Shown here: one piece after another, positions 33,298-44,744 of the stretch
How positions within the stretch are numbered: position 1 is the first letter of the stretch
Layout: each line of letters opens with the position of its first letter
Origin: Symsagittifera roscoffensis
Lineage: Eukaryota > Xenacoelomorpha > Acoela > Convolutidae
Length of the DNA stretch: 64,000 nucleotides
Direction: 5' to 3'
NCBI RefSeq assembly: GCF_963678635.1
Contig: NC_087065.1
Location: 27,979,254-28,043,253, forward strand
The notes under the pieces: model-generated
Databases searched by the model: none
Told to the model about the DNA's origin: nothing
Seen by the model: the letters and a program-made list of their open reading frames with translations, nothing else
Program-made: the position numbers and the translations under genes

Positions 33298-33757
33298 CTA
33301 TATAAAATGAATAAATGATTACTAATCGTTAATACATTGAAATTTTTTTTCGAAAAAAATTTTTTCCCCTAATTTTCGACAAATTTTTTTCGAAAAATTT
33401 TTCACAAATTTTCAACAAATTTTTTTTCGAAAAAAATTTTTTCCAAAATTTTTTTTTCAACAATTTTCAACAAATTTTCAACAAATTTTTTTTCGAAATT
33501 TTTTTTCACAAAATTTCGACAAATTTTTTTTCGAATAATTTTTTTTCCCAATTTTTTTTTCGACAAATTTTTTTTCAAAAAAAAATTTTTTCCCAAATTT
33601 TTTTTTCGACAATTTTTTCATGAAAAAAATTTTCCCAAATTTTGGAAAAGATTTTTTTCTCGAAAGTTTTTGGTTTTCCCAATTTTTTTTGTCGACAAAT
33701 TGAAAAAAAAAATCTAATTTTTTCAACAAATTTTGATGAGTAATTGAAAGTACTCAC
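33298..33757 (-). other. Intron of polB (460 bp), copy A
   Basis: The donor GTGAGTAC follows CTCTCTAA at 33,757 and the acceptor TATATAG ends at 33,298. The phase is consistent across the junction and the conserved polymerase sequence resumes on the other side. The interior is dominated by repeats of TTTTTCGAAAAAAATTTTTT-like and CAACAAATTTTT phrases, almost pure A/T with short self-complementary units. Several open frames made of Lys/Phe runs are artefacts of this composition. Confidence 0.7.
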
Positions 33758-35829
33758 TTAGAGAGACGATTGAGTATAACTTGGGTTTTAAAGCAATGAA
33801 GTCCGTGATGGTGTCGGCTGGGAACTCATCTTTGTATTTGAGAACTGTCAGTTTTTTTTGCTTGTTAAACAGTGGATGGTTTTCGGGATAATTTGAGAAA
33901 TCGAATTCGTCAATAATGTTGGATTTGTTTTTCAAAATTTCGTAAAAATCTGCATTCTTTTCGGTTTCTATTTCGTAAAGCAAACTATCGGTATCGGAGT
34001 AAAGCAATCGACACTCAAAGTTTGGTTTCATAATTTCATAGTGAAACCGATACATTTCAAATTTAGCGATTTCAAGCACGCATGCTCCCACTATGGTAGG
34101 TACATTCCAATTAATGACTCGTGGTGCTGACGTCAATGCCGCTAAATCATCACCAAATATTTTAAATGTCTTGAAGTCAAAAGCAGAAATTTGTTGCATT
34201 GTTTCTTCAGCGTTATGTACAATATTAACCTTCACTCTTTTTCTTTTCGATTCGCATGTTTTTCCATATGCAGAATTATTCAACAATTTGTACAGTGCTT
34301 CTTCAAATTTGTTTCGTGCAGATTTCCTTTTGTTTGTGTTCAGGGTTATATAGGGTTCTCACCATAGTTCTTGCTTGAACTTTAAAACTCTATGTACTTT
34401 CGTTATTTTCAAACCCAACCGAACATAGAGTTGTAAGAGTTTGTAATGCACTGTATAATTATTCTTGTTATGCAATGTCTGAAGCAGTTTTTTTACTTTG
34501 CCATGAGCAACTCGATAATTATCATTGCTTTTCATTTGTTCTGCCAGATCTCGTTGGTAATCACTTAACCACTCCTCTGGCACCACTTCTTTGGTTGGTG
34601 CTAAAGGATAGTCTCGATGGGTTTCATGAAGTTCTTGAGGGTACTCGAGATCTACTTCAAGAATGAAACCAATATCTGAATCTTCTGGAGTTGCCAATAT
34701 TTCATCAAGGCTCGTTTCACTGATTGTACTAACTTCACCGTCTTCCTTAACATGGATTAACTCAAAGTCCCGTGCTGGTAATTTATGCATTTGCATAACA
34801 CCTCCATATAGATTATTTGCATCCAACATGAAGCCATAAGTTGTTTTTTCTTGAGGGTTGTACTTTTCATTCATGTACGGGTTGTTTGCATTGAATTTTC
34901 TTTTTTCAAAAACAGATGCTGTCCCACCTCGCATCATATTTTCCACCATTTCTAAATCCTCTCTTTCCGAAAGAAGTTCAATATCAGCGTTACAGATCCT
35001 CTTGAAAGCATCTCCCGCAAGATTCGACGCAGTAAAATGATGCGCGCAATCTAATCCGTAGCTTGCGTGAGTTATCGAACGAAACTCTTCAAAAACACAT
35101 GCGAGAAGAAGAGATAGAGATTGTGATATTGCTCTAAGTTTATGCAATTGAATTTATCGAAGACTGTTTGAGCATGTTTTAAATCTTCTTCACTAACACT
35201 AATTTTTCCTCCTTCTAATGAGTTTCCCCATGCACTGAGTGGTGGCAGATTTTGTTCATCAAACTTTAATCGATTTGACATATAGGAATAAGGGTAAAAA
35301 CCCTTCCTCTTTAGAAGTGCGCGAGAACTCTCATCAGCTTGTTTGAAGTGTTCATCTAGTATAGAGAACTTATCAGCTGGTAAATTATCAACAAGTTTTT
35401 GTAATGAAGAATTCAAAAACTTACATGAGTCTATGAATCGCATGTATTCATAGACATTTTGCTTAACACCATTTGCTCGTGTGTAAGTGTCAACCAATAC
35501 ACCAATGCTTAGTGAGATATACTTCTCATCTGTTGCGGGTATGACTTGGATCGTGCTCGTTGGTTCCAACTCACCCAAGGCCAAACAAATTTGGTGAAGA
35601 TCGTAATTTTGTATATTGTGTCCAACAACTGGTGTATATCGCACCTTTCGTCGCGCTAGGTTACACTTTGAGTGCGCCCACCCTAGGAATTCACCACTGT
35701 AGTGACAGTGGTTCAAACATTTTGTTTCACCTTCAACAAACTCTGCTAGGCACAACCAGCATGAGGTGGCTTCATCCTGCTTCAGGATAGATCGATTGCC
35801 AATATAGTTTGGGTATCGATTTTTTTGTT
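33758..35829 (-). pseudogene. polB: PolB catalytic region, copy A (N-terminal part deleted)
   Basis: Protein-primed family-B polymerase. Motif A is DANNLYGGVM. The motif B neighbourhood is LLNNSAYGKTC, and motif C is LLYSDTDSLLYE. The exonuclease-side region contains VGHNIQNYDLH and SCKFLNSSLQKL. Breaks shared with copy B are a frame shift near 35,110-35,135 (missing residues before LLLACVFEEF) and an in-frame TGA at 34,359. Copy A alone lacks 1,238 bp (equivalent to 41,640-42,877), which removes the start of the exonuclease domain including the ExoI motif. The junction is a 4-bp GGTA at 35,830. Without copy B this gene has no N-terminus. Confidence 0.85.
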
Positions 35830-36210
35830 GGTACCATTGAAAGCAGATTCATGTAATTCAATGTCATTCACATTTATGTTTGGAGCAATTGTTTCGTTTT
35901 TGCTGATGGATGCAGTATTGTTACTAGTAGCGACAGATAAACTATGAAGAGTAATCATATGGTTATTGAGTTCATTGTTAGAAACAAAGCCTAGATTACA
36001 ATATTCACATAAATTGGCTATGCTCTCATGAGTTGAAATAAAATGTTGTTCAAGAGAAGATAACAATAACGATGTGAAAGGGCAATCATTACACATGTAA
36101 ACTGGAATACCTTTTTCCATAGCATGAAAATTTCGTTCATGTCTGGTTCGGTTAGTTTTAAATGTGAAAAGTATTGGACAAAAATTACATTTGTATTTTG
36201 CAGGATTCAT
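35830..36210 (-). pseudogene. C2H2 zinc-finger N-terminal region of polB, copy A (fused across deletion)
   Basis: Starts MNPAKYKC. It has three C2H2 fingers, all C-x2-C-x12-H-x4-H: CNFCP...RHERNFH, CNDCP...EQHFISTH and CEYCN...NNHMITLH. A Ser/Asn-rich linker follows, and the reading then crosses the GGTA deletion junction into polymerase sequence in the wrong frame. See copy B for the undeleted arrangement. Confidence 0.75.
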
Positions 36211-36260
36211 TATCAAGTGTTACAGAAAAACAGAAGTTTGCAAATAAAATTCGTATTTGA

Positions 36261-36656
36261 ACAAACTTTCAAATACATAACACGACTTCATGGGATTGGT
36301 TGAATTTGAAAATATGCTACATGTAATCCCGCTCAAATTTGAGTTTAAACCGCAATCGCGCGCCAAAATTTGAATCCAATTTAAAAGTCCCGCCAAAAAT
36401 TTTGATTGCCAATAATTTGTAAAATCTAAATAAATATTGAATTTATTTGTTATCATGTACAAACTTTCAAATACATAACACGACTTCATGGGATTGGATG
36501 AATTTGAAAATATGCTACATGTAATCCCGCTCAAATTTAAGTTTAAACGGCAATCGCCCGCCAAAATTTGAATTCAATTTAAAAGTCCCGCCAAAAGTTT
36601 TGATTGCCAATAATTTGTAAATTCTATTTAAATTTTGAATTTATTCGTTATCATGA
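36261..36656. repeat. Two 198-bp tandem repeats upstream of polB, copy A
   Basis: The phrase ACAAACTTTCAAATACATAA starts at 36,261 and again at 36,459. Each repeat contains CATGTAATCCCGCTCAAATT and a GCCAATAATTTGTAAA phrase. They end just upstream (on the minus strand) of the zinc-finger ATG, where a promoter would be expected. Confidence 0.8.
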
Positions 36657-37695
36657 TCAAATATTGTTTCTTCCGATCAGTTTCAGTCTACAAAAAATCA
36701 ATTAAAAGAGACAATACATTAATTAAGTTGTTAAACATTAATAACAATATTCTGAAAAAAAAACATTTTCGATTTCTTATTAATGGCTTGAACATGTGAA
36801 CTGAATAGACTACAACATGTCTTTTTGGTATAAAGACTCACTAACCATCAATGTTGCAAAGTAAAAAAAAACTCATTAGACATGGTATAGACTAATTAAC
36901 CGTGAAAAATGTAAAAGAAGAAAAAATATTAATTTCTTAAACAAAACATGTACCTTAAACATTATCATATATACATTATCATGTTGACACTTTCCCAAAC
37001 ATTTCATCGAAGACTTAACGTCTCTCACTTAGGTCATATTTTTACAATCCATAGAGCAATTTATATGTTTCCGCAAAAAAAAAATAGAAACAAAACTTGA
37101 AAAAAATATATAAAATTTGTACAAAAAATGATGATCTCCCAAACTAGATGTTGTACAGTGTCGGCACCCTAGCTCAAAAATGTCCAGCTCGCCGAGAGAA
37201 GCAATATGAGTGGTCGGAAGACAATATTCGGACCGTGTAACAAAAACTTGGAAAATTGATATAGGATGAGGCTTTTCGAAAATGAAATGTCTGTATCTCT
37301 TCAGTGAATGGTCTGAACATAGTCGTGAAATATATCAAAATACTGCTCACGACCAGTTAATTAATTTTGATCAGAGGTCTAAAGACTATAGGATCTCAAG
37401 TTTACGAGATAAAAATTTTCAACATTTTTCCGAGATTTTAAAATTCAAGTTCTTATTTGTATTTTGATTGAAGACTTGTCGAACATTCGGTTATAAAATG
37501 ACTTATTATGCTCTTCTTTTCCTACCAACTTGATAAGTAAAGCATTAAGAGGCTGAGAGTTTTAATTTACAAAATGTTTATACATGAGGACACCAAATGA
37601 AATCTATTAAATATCAATCTGAGTTTCAAGTTTAAATCTTTATACACAATAAAGCCAAATTAAAATCAATCAAACGCAACAACAGTTCAATAAAG
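36657..37695. other. Mav1 intergenic region, copy A
   Basis: AT-rich sequence between the divergently placed polB start and the 3' end of the gene at 37,696. A 61-codon plus-strand frame with an ATG (37,282-37,467) reads through a patch of higher complexity, but it has no motif and is conserved only because the region is a recent duplicate (44,331-44,516). Confidence 0.5.
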
Positions 37696-38331
37696 TTAAA
37701 TAAGGTCTAAATACTCCTGAGCTTTTTCTAGTGTTGTTATCTTTCTCTTTTTCTTTGGTGCAAGGCATAGAGAAGGAGTCAAATTTTCCATTTGATTACT
37801 CACTGTCGCTTCGGGGGTGCGAGTTGCAGTTGTAGAATCTGGTTCATCAAGCCATGGTGACACTGTAGGAGAAGGATCAGCTTTCGGCGTAACTAGCAAT
37901 GGTGATTCAATCTGTTCCATTCCCCATAAACGATCGAAAAATTCAATTTCTTCAAAGTATTCTAACTGGTTTTCACACATCGGAGTAACATCACAATCGT
38001 ATTTATACAAAAATTTTTTATCTGGTTTTGATAAAGTCGAAATATCAACCTGAAGAGCAAGAGGCTCGTCAGGATCCGTATATTTACCAGAGTTTGTAAG
38101 GTAACTCAAATACTTTATATTCAGTTCTTCGTCTTTCTTCGAATTTTTTAAGGAAAGTTTACTGAATAAATGTAAAAAAATTTTAGGAATCATAATGTGA
38201 TGTGTACAAGTCCACTCATCAGAATTGAAACTTTTTTCTTCGTTAATTATTGCTACAAAATTACCGTGAACAGTTTCATAAAAAATACTTCTTTCGTGAT
38301 TGGAATATCCGGCAATAAGATAACAAGGCAT
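37696..38331 (-). CDS. Unknown Mav1 protein with nuclear localisation signal, copy A
   Basis: The frame opens from ATG at 38,331 (MPCYLIAGYSNHERSIFYET) for 211 codons. No family is recognised. The N-terminal two thirds look globular and contain YDCDVTPMCENQ and a run of acidic and aromatic residues. A Pro/Ser/Thr-rich linker then leads to PKKKRKI, which matches the monopartite SV40-type nuclear import signal, and the end is helical (TTLEKAQEYLDLI). It is divergently transcribed from the possible ssDNA-binding gene at 38,815. An early or regulatory nuclear protein is a plausible inference. Copy B lies at 44,745. Confidence 0.55.
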   Translation of the reverse strand: MPCYLIAGYSNHERSIFYETVHGNFVAIINEEKSFNSDEWTCTHHIMIPKIFLHLFSKLSLKNSKKDEELNIKYLSYLTNSGKYTDPDEPLALQVDISTLSKPDKKFLYKYDCDVTPMCENQLEYFEEIEFFDRLWGMEQIESPLLVTPKADPSPTVSPWLDEPDSTTATRTPEATVSNQMENLTPSLCLAPKKKRKITTLEKAQEYLDLI

Positions 38332-38814
38332 TTTTGAAGAAAAGTTGGAAGAAAAAGACAAACGTAACGCGGAAAGAAAAGAAACTGAAATGAATTGTGA
38401 AAACGCCTCAAGAGATTAAAATAGGGATTGGTTCTTCTAAAATTAGAAATTTCAAGACCTCCTATGTCGTTTTTAATCAGTTTAATAAGGGAGGGCGTGT
38501 AAAATGTTTATGTTACCTTGCATGGTATTCTATGTTTATCTAAATTACATTCAAACAAATAGCTTGTATCAAAAAAAACGTTTAAACATTGTGACCTTTG
38601 ACACCCATAGAAATTCTTATCAGTTGTACATGCACAAAATACTAATCGATTTGAACCAAATTGCAATCCAATATCTTTATCATATAAAGTACATGTGTAG
38701 ATAAATTAAAATAGATACAACGCTTTCTTTTGCAGACATATACAATCAATCGGAACCATTCATTTCTTTCTATTCAGTTTTAAATCAAGTTAGTTTGAAA
38801 ATTTACTCGTTACA
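38332..38814. promoter_or_regulatory. Divergent intergenic promoter region (copy A only)
   Basis: About 480 bp between two start codons facing apart. A TATAAA lies at 38,683 about 125 bp upstream of the plus-strand ATG, in CATATAAAGTACATG. Copy B has lost this whole region together with the start of the rightward gene (deletion of about 608 bp), leaving only copy A with a complete divergent promoter. Confidence 0.45.
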
Positions 38815-39132
38815 ATGAATAAAACCAAAACAAGCACCACAGCAAACGCAGATAAAGATTTTGGCGACTGCTATTTCGATATTTCGGAAAACAGTAAAAG
38901 ATTAGTGCGTGCTACATTGAAAACATATGACCAAACTGGAACTTATGTATTCCTGAAAGTTTTCAAAAAAGCAACTGAATGCGCTGAATTTGAATGTGTA
39001 CAAAGACTTTCCTTAAGCAGCGATGAATTTTCAAAATTACCAAAATCGGGAAAGTCAATCCGAGCGCAAACAAGTGAAATTTCTGATACTGTTGAAAACA
39101 AAGACAAACCACAGTCTAATAAAATGAATTGA
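38815..39132 (+). pseudogene. Possible PC4-like ssDNA-binding protein, N-terminal copy A
   Basis: ATG at 38,815, 105 codons. FDISENSKRLVRATLKTYDQ, VFLKVFKKA and RLSLSSDEFSKL are reminiscent of the PC4/p15 fold (two or three strands, then a G/R-x-LS-x-x-E-F helix). This is a weak resemblance from pattern only. The last few codons (SNKMN) come from the junction with the duplicated polymerase intron, so the native C-terminus (CKRARKSQISSS in copy B) is lost. It may still yield a near full-length protein. Confidence 0.4.
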
Positions 39133-39567
39133 ATAAATGATTACTAATCGTTAATACATTGAAATTTTTTTTCGAAAAAAATTTTTTCCCCAAATTTTCG
39201 ACAAATTTTTTTCGAAAAATTTTTCACAAATTTTCAACAAATTTTTTTTCGAAAAAAATTTTTTCCAAAATTTTTTTTTCAACAATTTTCAACAAATTTT
39301 TTTTCGAAATTTTTTTTCACAAAATTTCGACAAATTTTTTTTCGAATAATTTTTTTTCCCAATTTTTTTTTCGACAAATTTTTTTTCAAAAAAAAATTTT
39401 TTCCCAAATTTTTTTTTCGACAATTTTTTCATGAAAAAAATTTTCCCAAATTTTGGAAAAGATTTTTTTCTCGAAAGTTTTTGGTTTTCCCAATTTTTTT
39501 TGTCGACAAATTGAAAAAAAAATCTAATTTTTTCAACAAATTTTGATGAGTAATTGAAAGTACTCAC
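39133..39567 (-). other. Orphan polB intron, copy B (no acceptor)
   Basis: Copy of 33,309-33,757 with the same donor (GTGAGTAC at 39,567) and A/T-rich body. The duplication junction at 39,133 removed the acceptor and last exon. A transcript from copy B would reach the next acceptor only at 33,298, after reading through copy A. Confidence 0.7.
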
Positions 39568-42500
39568 TTAGAGAGACGATTGAGTATAACTTGGGTTTTA
39601 AAGCAATGAAGTCCGTGATGGTGTCGGCTGGGAACTCATCTTTGTATTTGAGAACTGTCAGTTTTTTTTGCTTGTTAAACAGTGGATGGTTTTCGGGATA
39701 ATTTGAGAAATCGAATTCGTCAATAATGTTGGATTTGTTTTTCAAAATTTCGTAAAAATCTGCATTCTTTTCGGTTTCTATTTCGTAAAGCAAACTATCG
39801 GTATCGGAGTAAAGCAATCGACACTCAAAGTTTGGTTTCATAATTTCATAGTGAAACCGATACATTTCAAATTTAGCGATTTCAAGCACGCATGCTCCCA
39901 CTATGGTAGGTACATTCCAATTAATGACTCGTGGTGCTGACGTCAATGCCGCTAAATCATCACCAAATATTTTAAATGTCTTGAAGTCAAAAGCAGAAAT
40001 TTGTTGCATTGTTTCTTCAGCGTTATGTACAATATTAACCTTCACTCTTTTTCTTTTCGATTCGCATGTTTTTCCATATGCAGAATTATTCAACAATTTG
40101 TACAGTGCTTCTTCAAATTTGTTTCGTGCAGATTTCCTTTTGTTTGTGTTCAGGGTTATATAGGGTTCTCACCATAGTTCTTGCTTGAACTTTAAAACTC
40201 TATGTACTTTCGTTATTTTCAAACCCAACCGAACATAGAGTTGTAAGAGTTTGTAATGCACTGTATAATTATTCTTGTTATGCAATGTCTGAAGCAGTTT
40301 TTTTACTTTGCCATGAGCAACTCGATAATTATCATTGCTTTTCATTTGTCCTGCCAGATTTCGTTGGTAATCACTTAACCACTCCTCTGGCACCACTTCT
40401 TTGGTTGGTGCTAAAGGATAGTCTCGATGGGTTTCATGAAGTTCTTGAGGGTACTCGAGATCTACTTCAAGAATGAAACCAATATCTGAATCTTCTGGAG
40501 TTGCCAATATTTCATCAAGGCTCGTTTCACAGCTTGTACTAACTTCACCGTCTTCCTTAACATGGATTAACTCAAAGTCCCGTGCTGGTAATTTATGCAT
40601 TTGCATAACACCTCCATATAGATTATTTGCATCCAACATGAAGCCATAAGTTGTTTTTTCTTGAGGGTTGTACTTTTCATTCATGTACGGGTTGTTTGCA
40701 TTGAATTTTCTTTTTTCAAAAACAGATGCTGTCCCACCTCGCATCATATTTTCCACCATTTCTAAATGCTCTCTTTCCGAAAGAAGTTCAATATCAGCGT
40801 TACAGATCCTCTTGAAAGCATCTCCCGCAAGATTCGACGCAGTAAAATGATGCGCGCAATCTAATCCGTAGCTTGCGTGAGTTATCGAACGAAACTCTTC
40901 AAAAACACATGCGAGAAGAAGAGATAGAGATTGTGATATTGCTCTAAGTTTATGCAATTGAATTTATCGAAGACTGTTTGAGCATGTTTTAAATCTTCTT
41001 CACTAACACTAATTTTTCCGCCTTCTAATGAGTTTCCCCATGCACTGAGTGGTGGCAGATTTTGTTCATCAAACTTTAATCGATTTGACATATAGGAATA
41101 AGGGTAAAAACCCTTCCTCTTTAGAAGTGCGCGAGAACTCTCATCAGCTTGTTTGAAGTGTTCATCTAGTATAGAGAACTTATCAGCTGGTAAATTATCA
41201 ACAAGTTTTTGTAATGAAGAATTCAAAAACTTACATGAGTCTATGAATCGCATGTATTCATAGACATTTTGCTTAACACCATTTGCTCGTGTGTAAGTGT
41301 CAACCAATACACCAATGCTTAGTGAGATATACTTCTCATCTGTTGCGGGTATGACTTGGATCGTGCTCGTTGGTTCCAACTCACCCAAGGCCAAACAAAT
41401 ATGGTGAAGATCGTAATTTTGTATATTGTGTCCAACAACTGGTGTATATCGCACCTTTCGTCGCGCTAGGTTACACTTTGAGTGCGCCCACCCTAGGAAT
41501 TCACCACTGTAGTGACAGTGGTTCAAACATTTTGTTTCACCTTCAACAAACTCTGCTAGGCACAACCAGCATGAGGTGGCTTCATCCTGCTTCAGGATAG
41601 ATCGATTGCCAATATAGTTTGGGTATCGATTTTTTTGTTGGTAGATTTGTTTTGCTAGTATGTGTGACTGCTCGATGAATTTTGGTATACATTTTTCACT
41701 ACTGTTTAAATCAAAGAAGTATGGTTTTGAAGAACCATGTTCAATCGCATACAGAGAGTAACCAGAGGGTTCATGTTTTTCTAAGATCCTAGACGACGAA
41801 GTGTTTGGGTTGTTATTGCATGTGGTTACAGGTTTCAAAAATGATTCGAAATCGAAGTAGATAATGACAGGATGCTGCATAGTTGTTGAATTTGTATTTA
41901 TTGCTTCCATCTTCAGCGGATGGCATTTTTATTACTGCAGGTTCATGTTCTTTGCATGATCTCTGATGCATCTTGTTCGCTTCTTCGCTATAAATTATGT
42001 GAAAACAGTTCCGACACAGGCGCATGAAGGTCCGGAATTTATAACTTTTGATTTCACATATGAATCTTAACAGGTTAGTTATTAACACGAAATGATGTTT
42101 ACCCGGCTCAAATAACAACAAAAGATCCATACTGAATGTATCTTCAGACTCATTTTTTGATATCAACATAGGCACCAAGTCTCCTTTTTCATAAAGAAAC
42201 ACATTGACACGAACTTTGTTCAAACGTTCAAATTCGGGTATATCTCTGAAACTCATTGGGGTTGGAAACTCACCGATTGGTTTTTTGGCGTTGCTCGTTC
42301 TGTAAGTTGCAGGGCATGTTTTTTCAGCAGCTGGATCTTCGTATCTTCCAACAATTAAATTCAATCGATAATGAAGGTGATAAGCAGCAGTAAAACAAAG
42401 ATTAAAACAGTAATGGTCATCATGGTTGCCAATATTAATTAAATGACTGGATTTTGCAATTTTTAATGGTAATGTTATATGTGATGACCCTCGAATGGGA

Positions 42501-42682
42501 TTCATTTTACCAAATTTGATAAACAATCTAACCACTTGTTGTAAAACCCATCCGCTTCCGTGTGAAGCAAATGAATGAAGCACCGATTGCATTCTATCGA
42601 CCATTTCATAAAACGTTCCATCCGCAAGTCCGTCGGATAGAATCGGAACCATAAGGGAATTAACATAAACGTCAACAAGCTA
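39568..42682 (-). pseudogene. polB: PolB catalytic region, copy B (N-terminus present, last exon absent)
   Basis: The more complete polymerase body. The N-terminal polB region (42652-41813) has GSGWVLQQVVRLFIKFGK and LPLKIAKSSHLINIGNHDD. ExoI is IIYFDFESF (41,910 frame). VGHNIQNYDLH follows, then motif A DANNLYGG, motif B region LNNSAYGKT and motif C YSDTDS. The breaks are an in-frame TAG at 42,680, a frame change between 41,813 and 41,910, a frameshift with missing bases near 40,920-40,945 and a TGA at 40,169. The last two are shared with copy A, so the polymerase was already inactive before the duplication, or else they arose once and were copied by conversion. Confidence 0.85.
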
Positions 42683-43258
42683 ATTTTGAGTGGGGTTGTT
42701 CAGATCTTCGTCATTGATCACTGACGGTTTTTGTAAACTCAAATTTAATGAAAATTGAACTTTTTGGGGCCATTGGAAACCGTTTGCCAAAATCAAATTT
42801 TGGATTTGTTCTTTGTGCTTAGACATAAATTCTAATATATCTACACTATCATTATCAGGAATAAGGAAAGTTTTCAGGGTACCATTGAAAGCAGATTCAT
42901 GTAATTCAATGTCATTCACATTTATGTTTGGGGCAATTGTTTCGTTTTTGCTGATGGATGCAGTATTGTTACTAGTAGCGACAGATAAACTATGAAGAGT
43001 AATCATATGGTTATTGAGTTCATTGTTAGAAACAAAGCCTAGATTACAATATTCACATAAATTGGCTATGCTCTCATGAGTTGAAATAAAATGTTGTTCA
43101 AGAGAAGATAACAATAACGATGTGAAAGGGCAATCATTACACATGTAAACTGGAATACCTTTTTCCATAGCATGAAAATTTCGTTCATGTCTGGTTCGGT
43201 TAGTTTTAAATGTGAAAAGTATTGGACAAAAATTACATTTGTATTTTGCAGGATTCAT
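42683..43258 (-). pseudogene. C2H2 zinc-finger N-terminal extension of polB, copy B
   Basis: ATG at 43,258 (MNPAKYKCNFCP). Three fingers, all C-x2-C-x12-H-x4-H, occupy roughly residues 5-80. A Ser/Asn-rich linker follows, then a segment (SVDILEFMSKHKEQIQNLI, FQWPQKVQFSLNLSL) that continues toward the conserved polymerase N-terminus but meets a TAG at 42,680. It reads as one protein with the polymerase apart from that stop. The fingers could bind DNA at the TIRs or mediate protein contacts, which is inference. Confidence 0.7.
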
Positions 43259-43310
43259 TATCAAGTGTTCCAGAAAAACAGAAGTTTGCAAATAAAATTC
43301 GTATTTGAAC

Positions 43311-43706
43311 AAACTTTCAAATACATAACACGACTTCATGGGATTGGTTGAATTTGAAAATATGCTACATGTAATCCCGCTCAAATTTGAGTTTAAACGG
43401 CAATCGCCCGCCAAAATTTGAATCCAATTTAAAAGTCCCGCCAAAAATTTTGATTGCCAATAATTTGTAAAATCTAAATAAATATTGAATTTATTTGTTA
43501 TCATGTACAAACTTTCAAATACATAACACGACTTCATGGGATTGGATGAATTTGAAAATATGCTACATGTAATCCCGCTCAAATTTAAGTTTAAACGGCA
43601 ATCGCCCGCCAAAATTTGAATTCAATTTAAAAGTCCCGCCAAAAGTTTTGATTGCCAATAATTTGTAAATTCTATTTAAATTTTGAATTTATTCGTTATC
43701 ATGATC
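43311..43706. repeat. Two 198-bp tandem repeats upstream of polB, copy B
   Basis: Same pair as 36,261-36,656. In this copy they happen to be open on the minus strand in frame with the zinc-finger gene via a TTG codon, giving a duplicated CSIFSNS..NPMKSCYVFESL reading. I attribute that to chance, since the repeat lies upstream of the ATG. Confidence 0.75.
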
Positions 43707-44744
43707 AAATATTGTTTCTTCCGATCAGTTTCAGTCTACAAAAAATCAATTAAAAGAGACAATACATTAATTAAGTTGTTAAACATTAATAACAATATTC
43801 TGAAAAAAAAAACATTTTCGATTTCTTATTAATGGCTTGAACATGTGAACTGAATAGACTACAACATGTCTTTTTGGTATAAAGACTCACTAACCATCAA
43901 TGTTGCAAAGTAAAAAAAAACTCATTAGACATGGTATAGACTAATTAACCGTGAAAAATGTAAAAGAAGAAAAAATATTAATTTCTTAAACAAAACATGT
44001 ACCTTAAACATTATCATATATACATTATCATGTTGACACTTTCCCAAACATTTCATCGAAGACTTAACGTCTCTCACTTAGGTCATATTTTTACAATCCA
44101 TAGAGCAATTTATATGTTTCCGCAAAAAAAAAATAGAAACAAAACTTGAAAAAAATATATAAAATTTGTACAAAAAATGATGATCTCCCAAACTAGATGT
44201 TGTACAGTGTCGGCACCCTAGCTCAAAAATGTCCAGCTCGCCGAGAGAAGCAATATGAGTGGTCGGAAGACAATATTCGGACCGTGTAACAAAAACTTGG
44301 AAAATTGATATAGGATGAGGCTTTTCGAAAATGAAATGTCTGTATCTCTTCAGTGAATGGTCTGAACATAGTCGTGAAATATATCAAAATACTGCTCACG
44401 ACCAGTTAATTAATTTTGATCAGAGGTCTAAAGACTATAGGATCTCAAGTTTACGAGATAAAAATTTTCAACATTTTTCCGAGATTTTAAAATTCAAGTT
44501 CTTATTTGTATTTTGATTGAAGACTTGTCGAACATTCGGTTATAAAATGACTTATTATGCTCTTCTTTTCCTAGCAACTTGATAAGTAAAGCATTAAGAG
44601 GCTGAGAGTTTTAATTTACAAAATGTTTATACATGAGGACACCAAATGAAATCTATTAAATATCAATCTGAGTTTCAAGTTTAAATCTTTATACACAATA
44701 AAGCCAAATTAAAATCAATCAAACGCAACAACAGTTCAATAAAG
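43707..44744. other. Mav1 intergenic region, copy B
   Basis: Near-identical copy of 36,657-37,695. No gene is recognised. Confidence 0.5.

Noticed and set aside
33402-33757. Lys/Phe-rich open frames between the polymerase exons
   Set aside because: They arise from the A/T repeat of the intron. The same frames recur in the duplicated intron at 39,159-39,567.
34359-35140. Programmed frameshift or stop readthrough in PolB
   Set aside because: No slippery heptamer is evident. Besides the shared TGA there are missing bases and, in copy B, a further TAG and frame change, so decay is the simpler explanation.
37282-37467. 61-codon plus-strand frame present in both Mav1 copies
   Set aside because: Conservation is explained by the recent duplication of the whole segment. 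It has no motif.
43311-43612. N-terminal extension of the zinc-finger frame with an internal protein repeat
   Set aside because: It has no ATG (it begins at TTG) and coincides with the 198-bp non-coding tandem repeat. Copy A breaks it with a frame stop.
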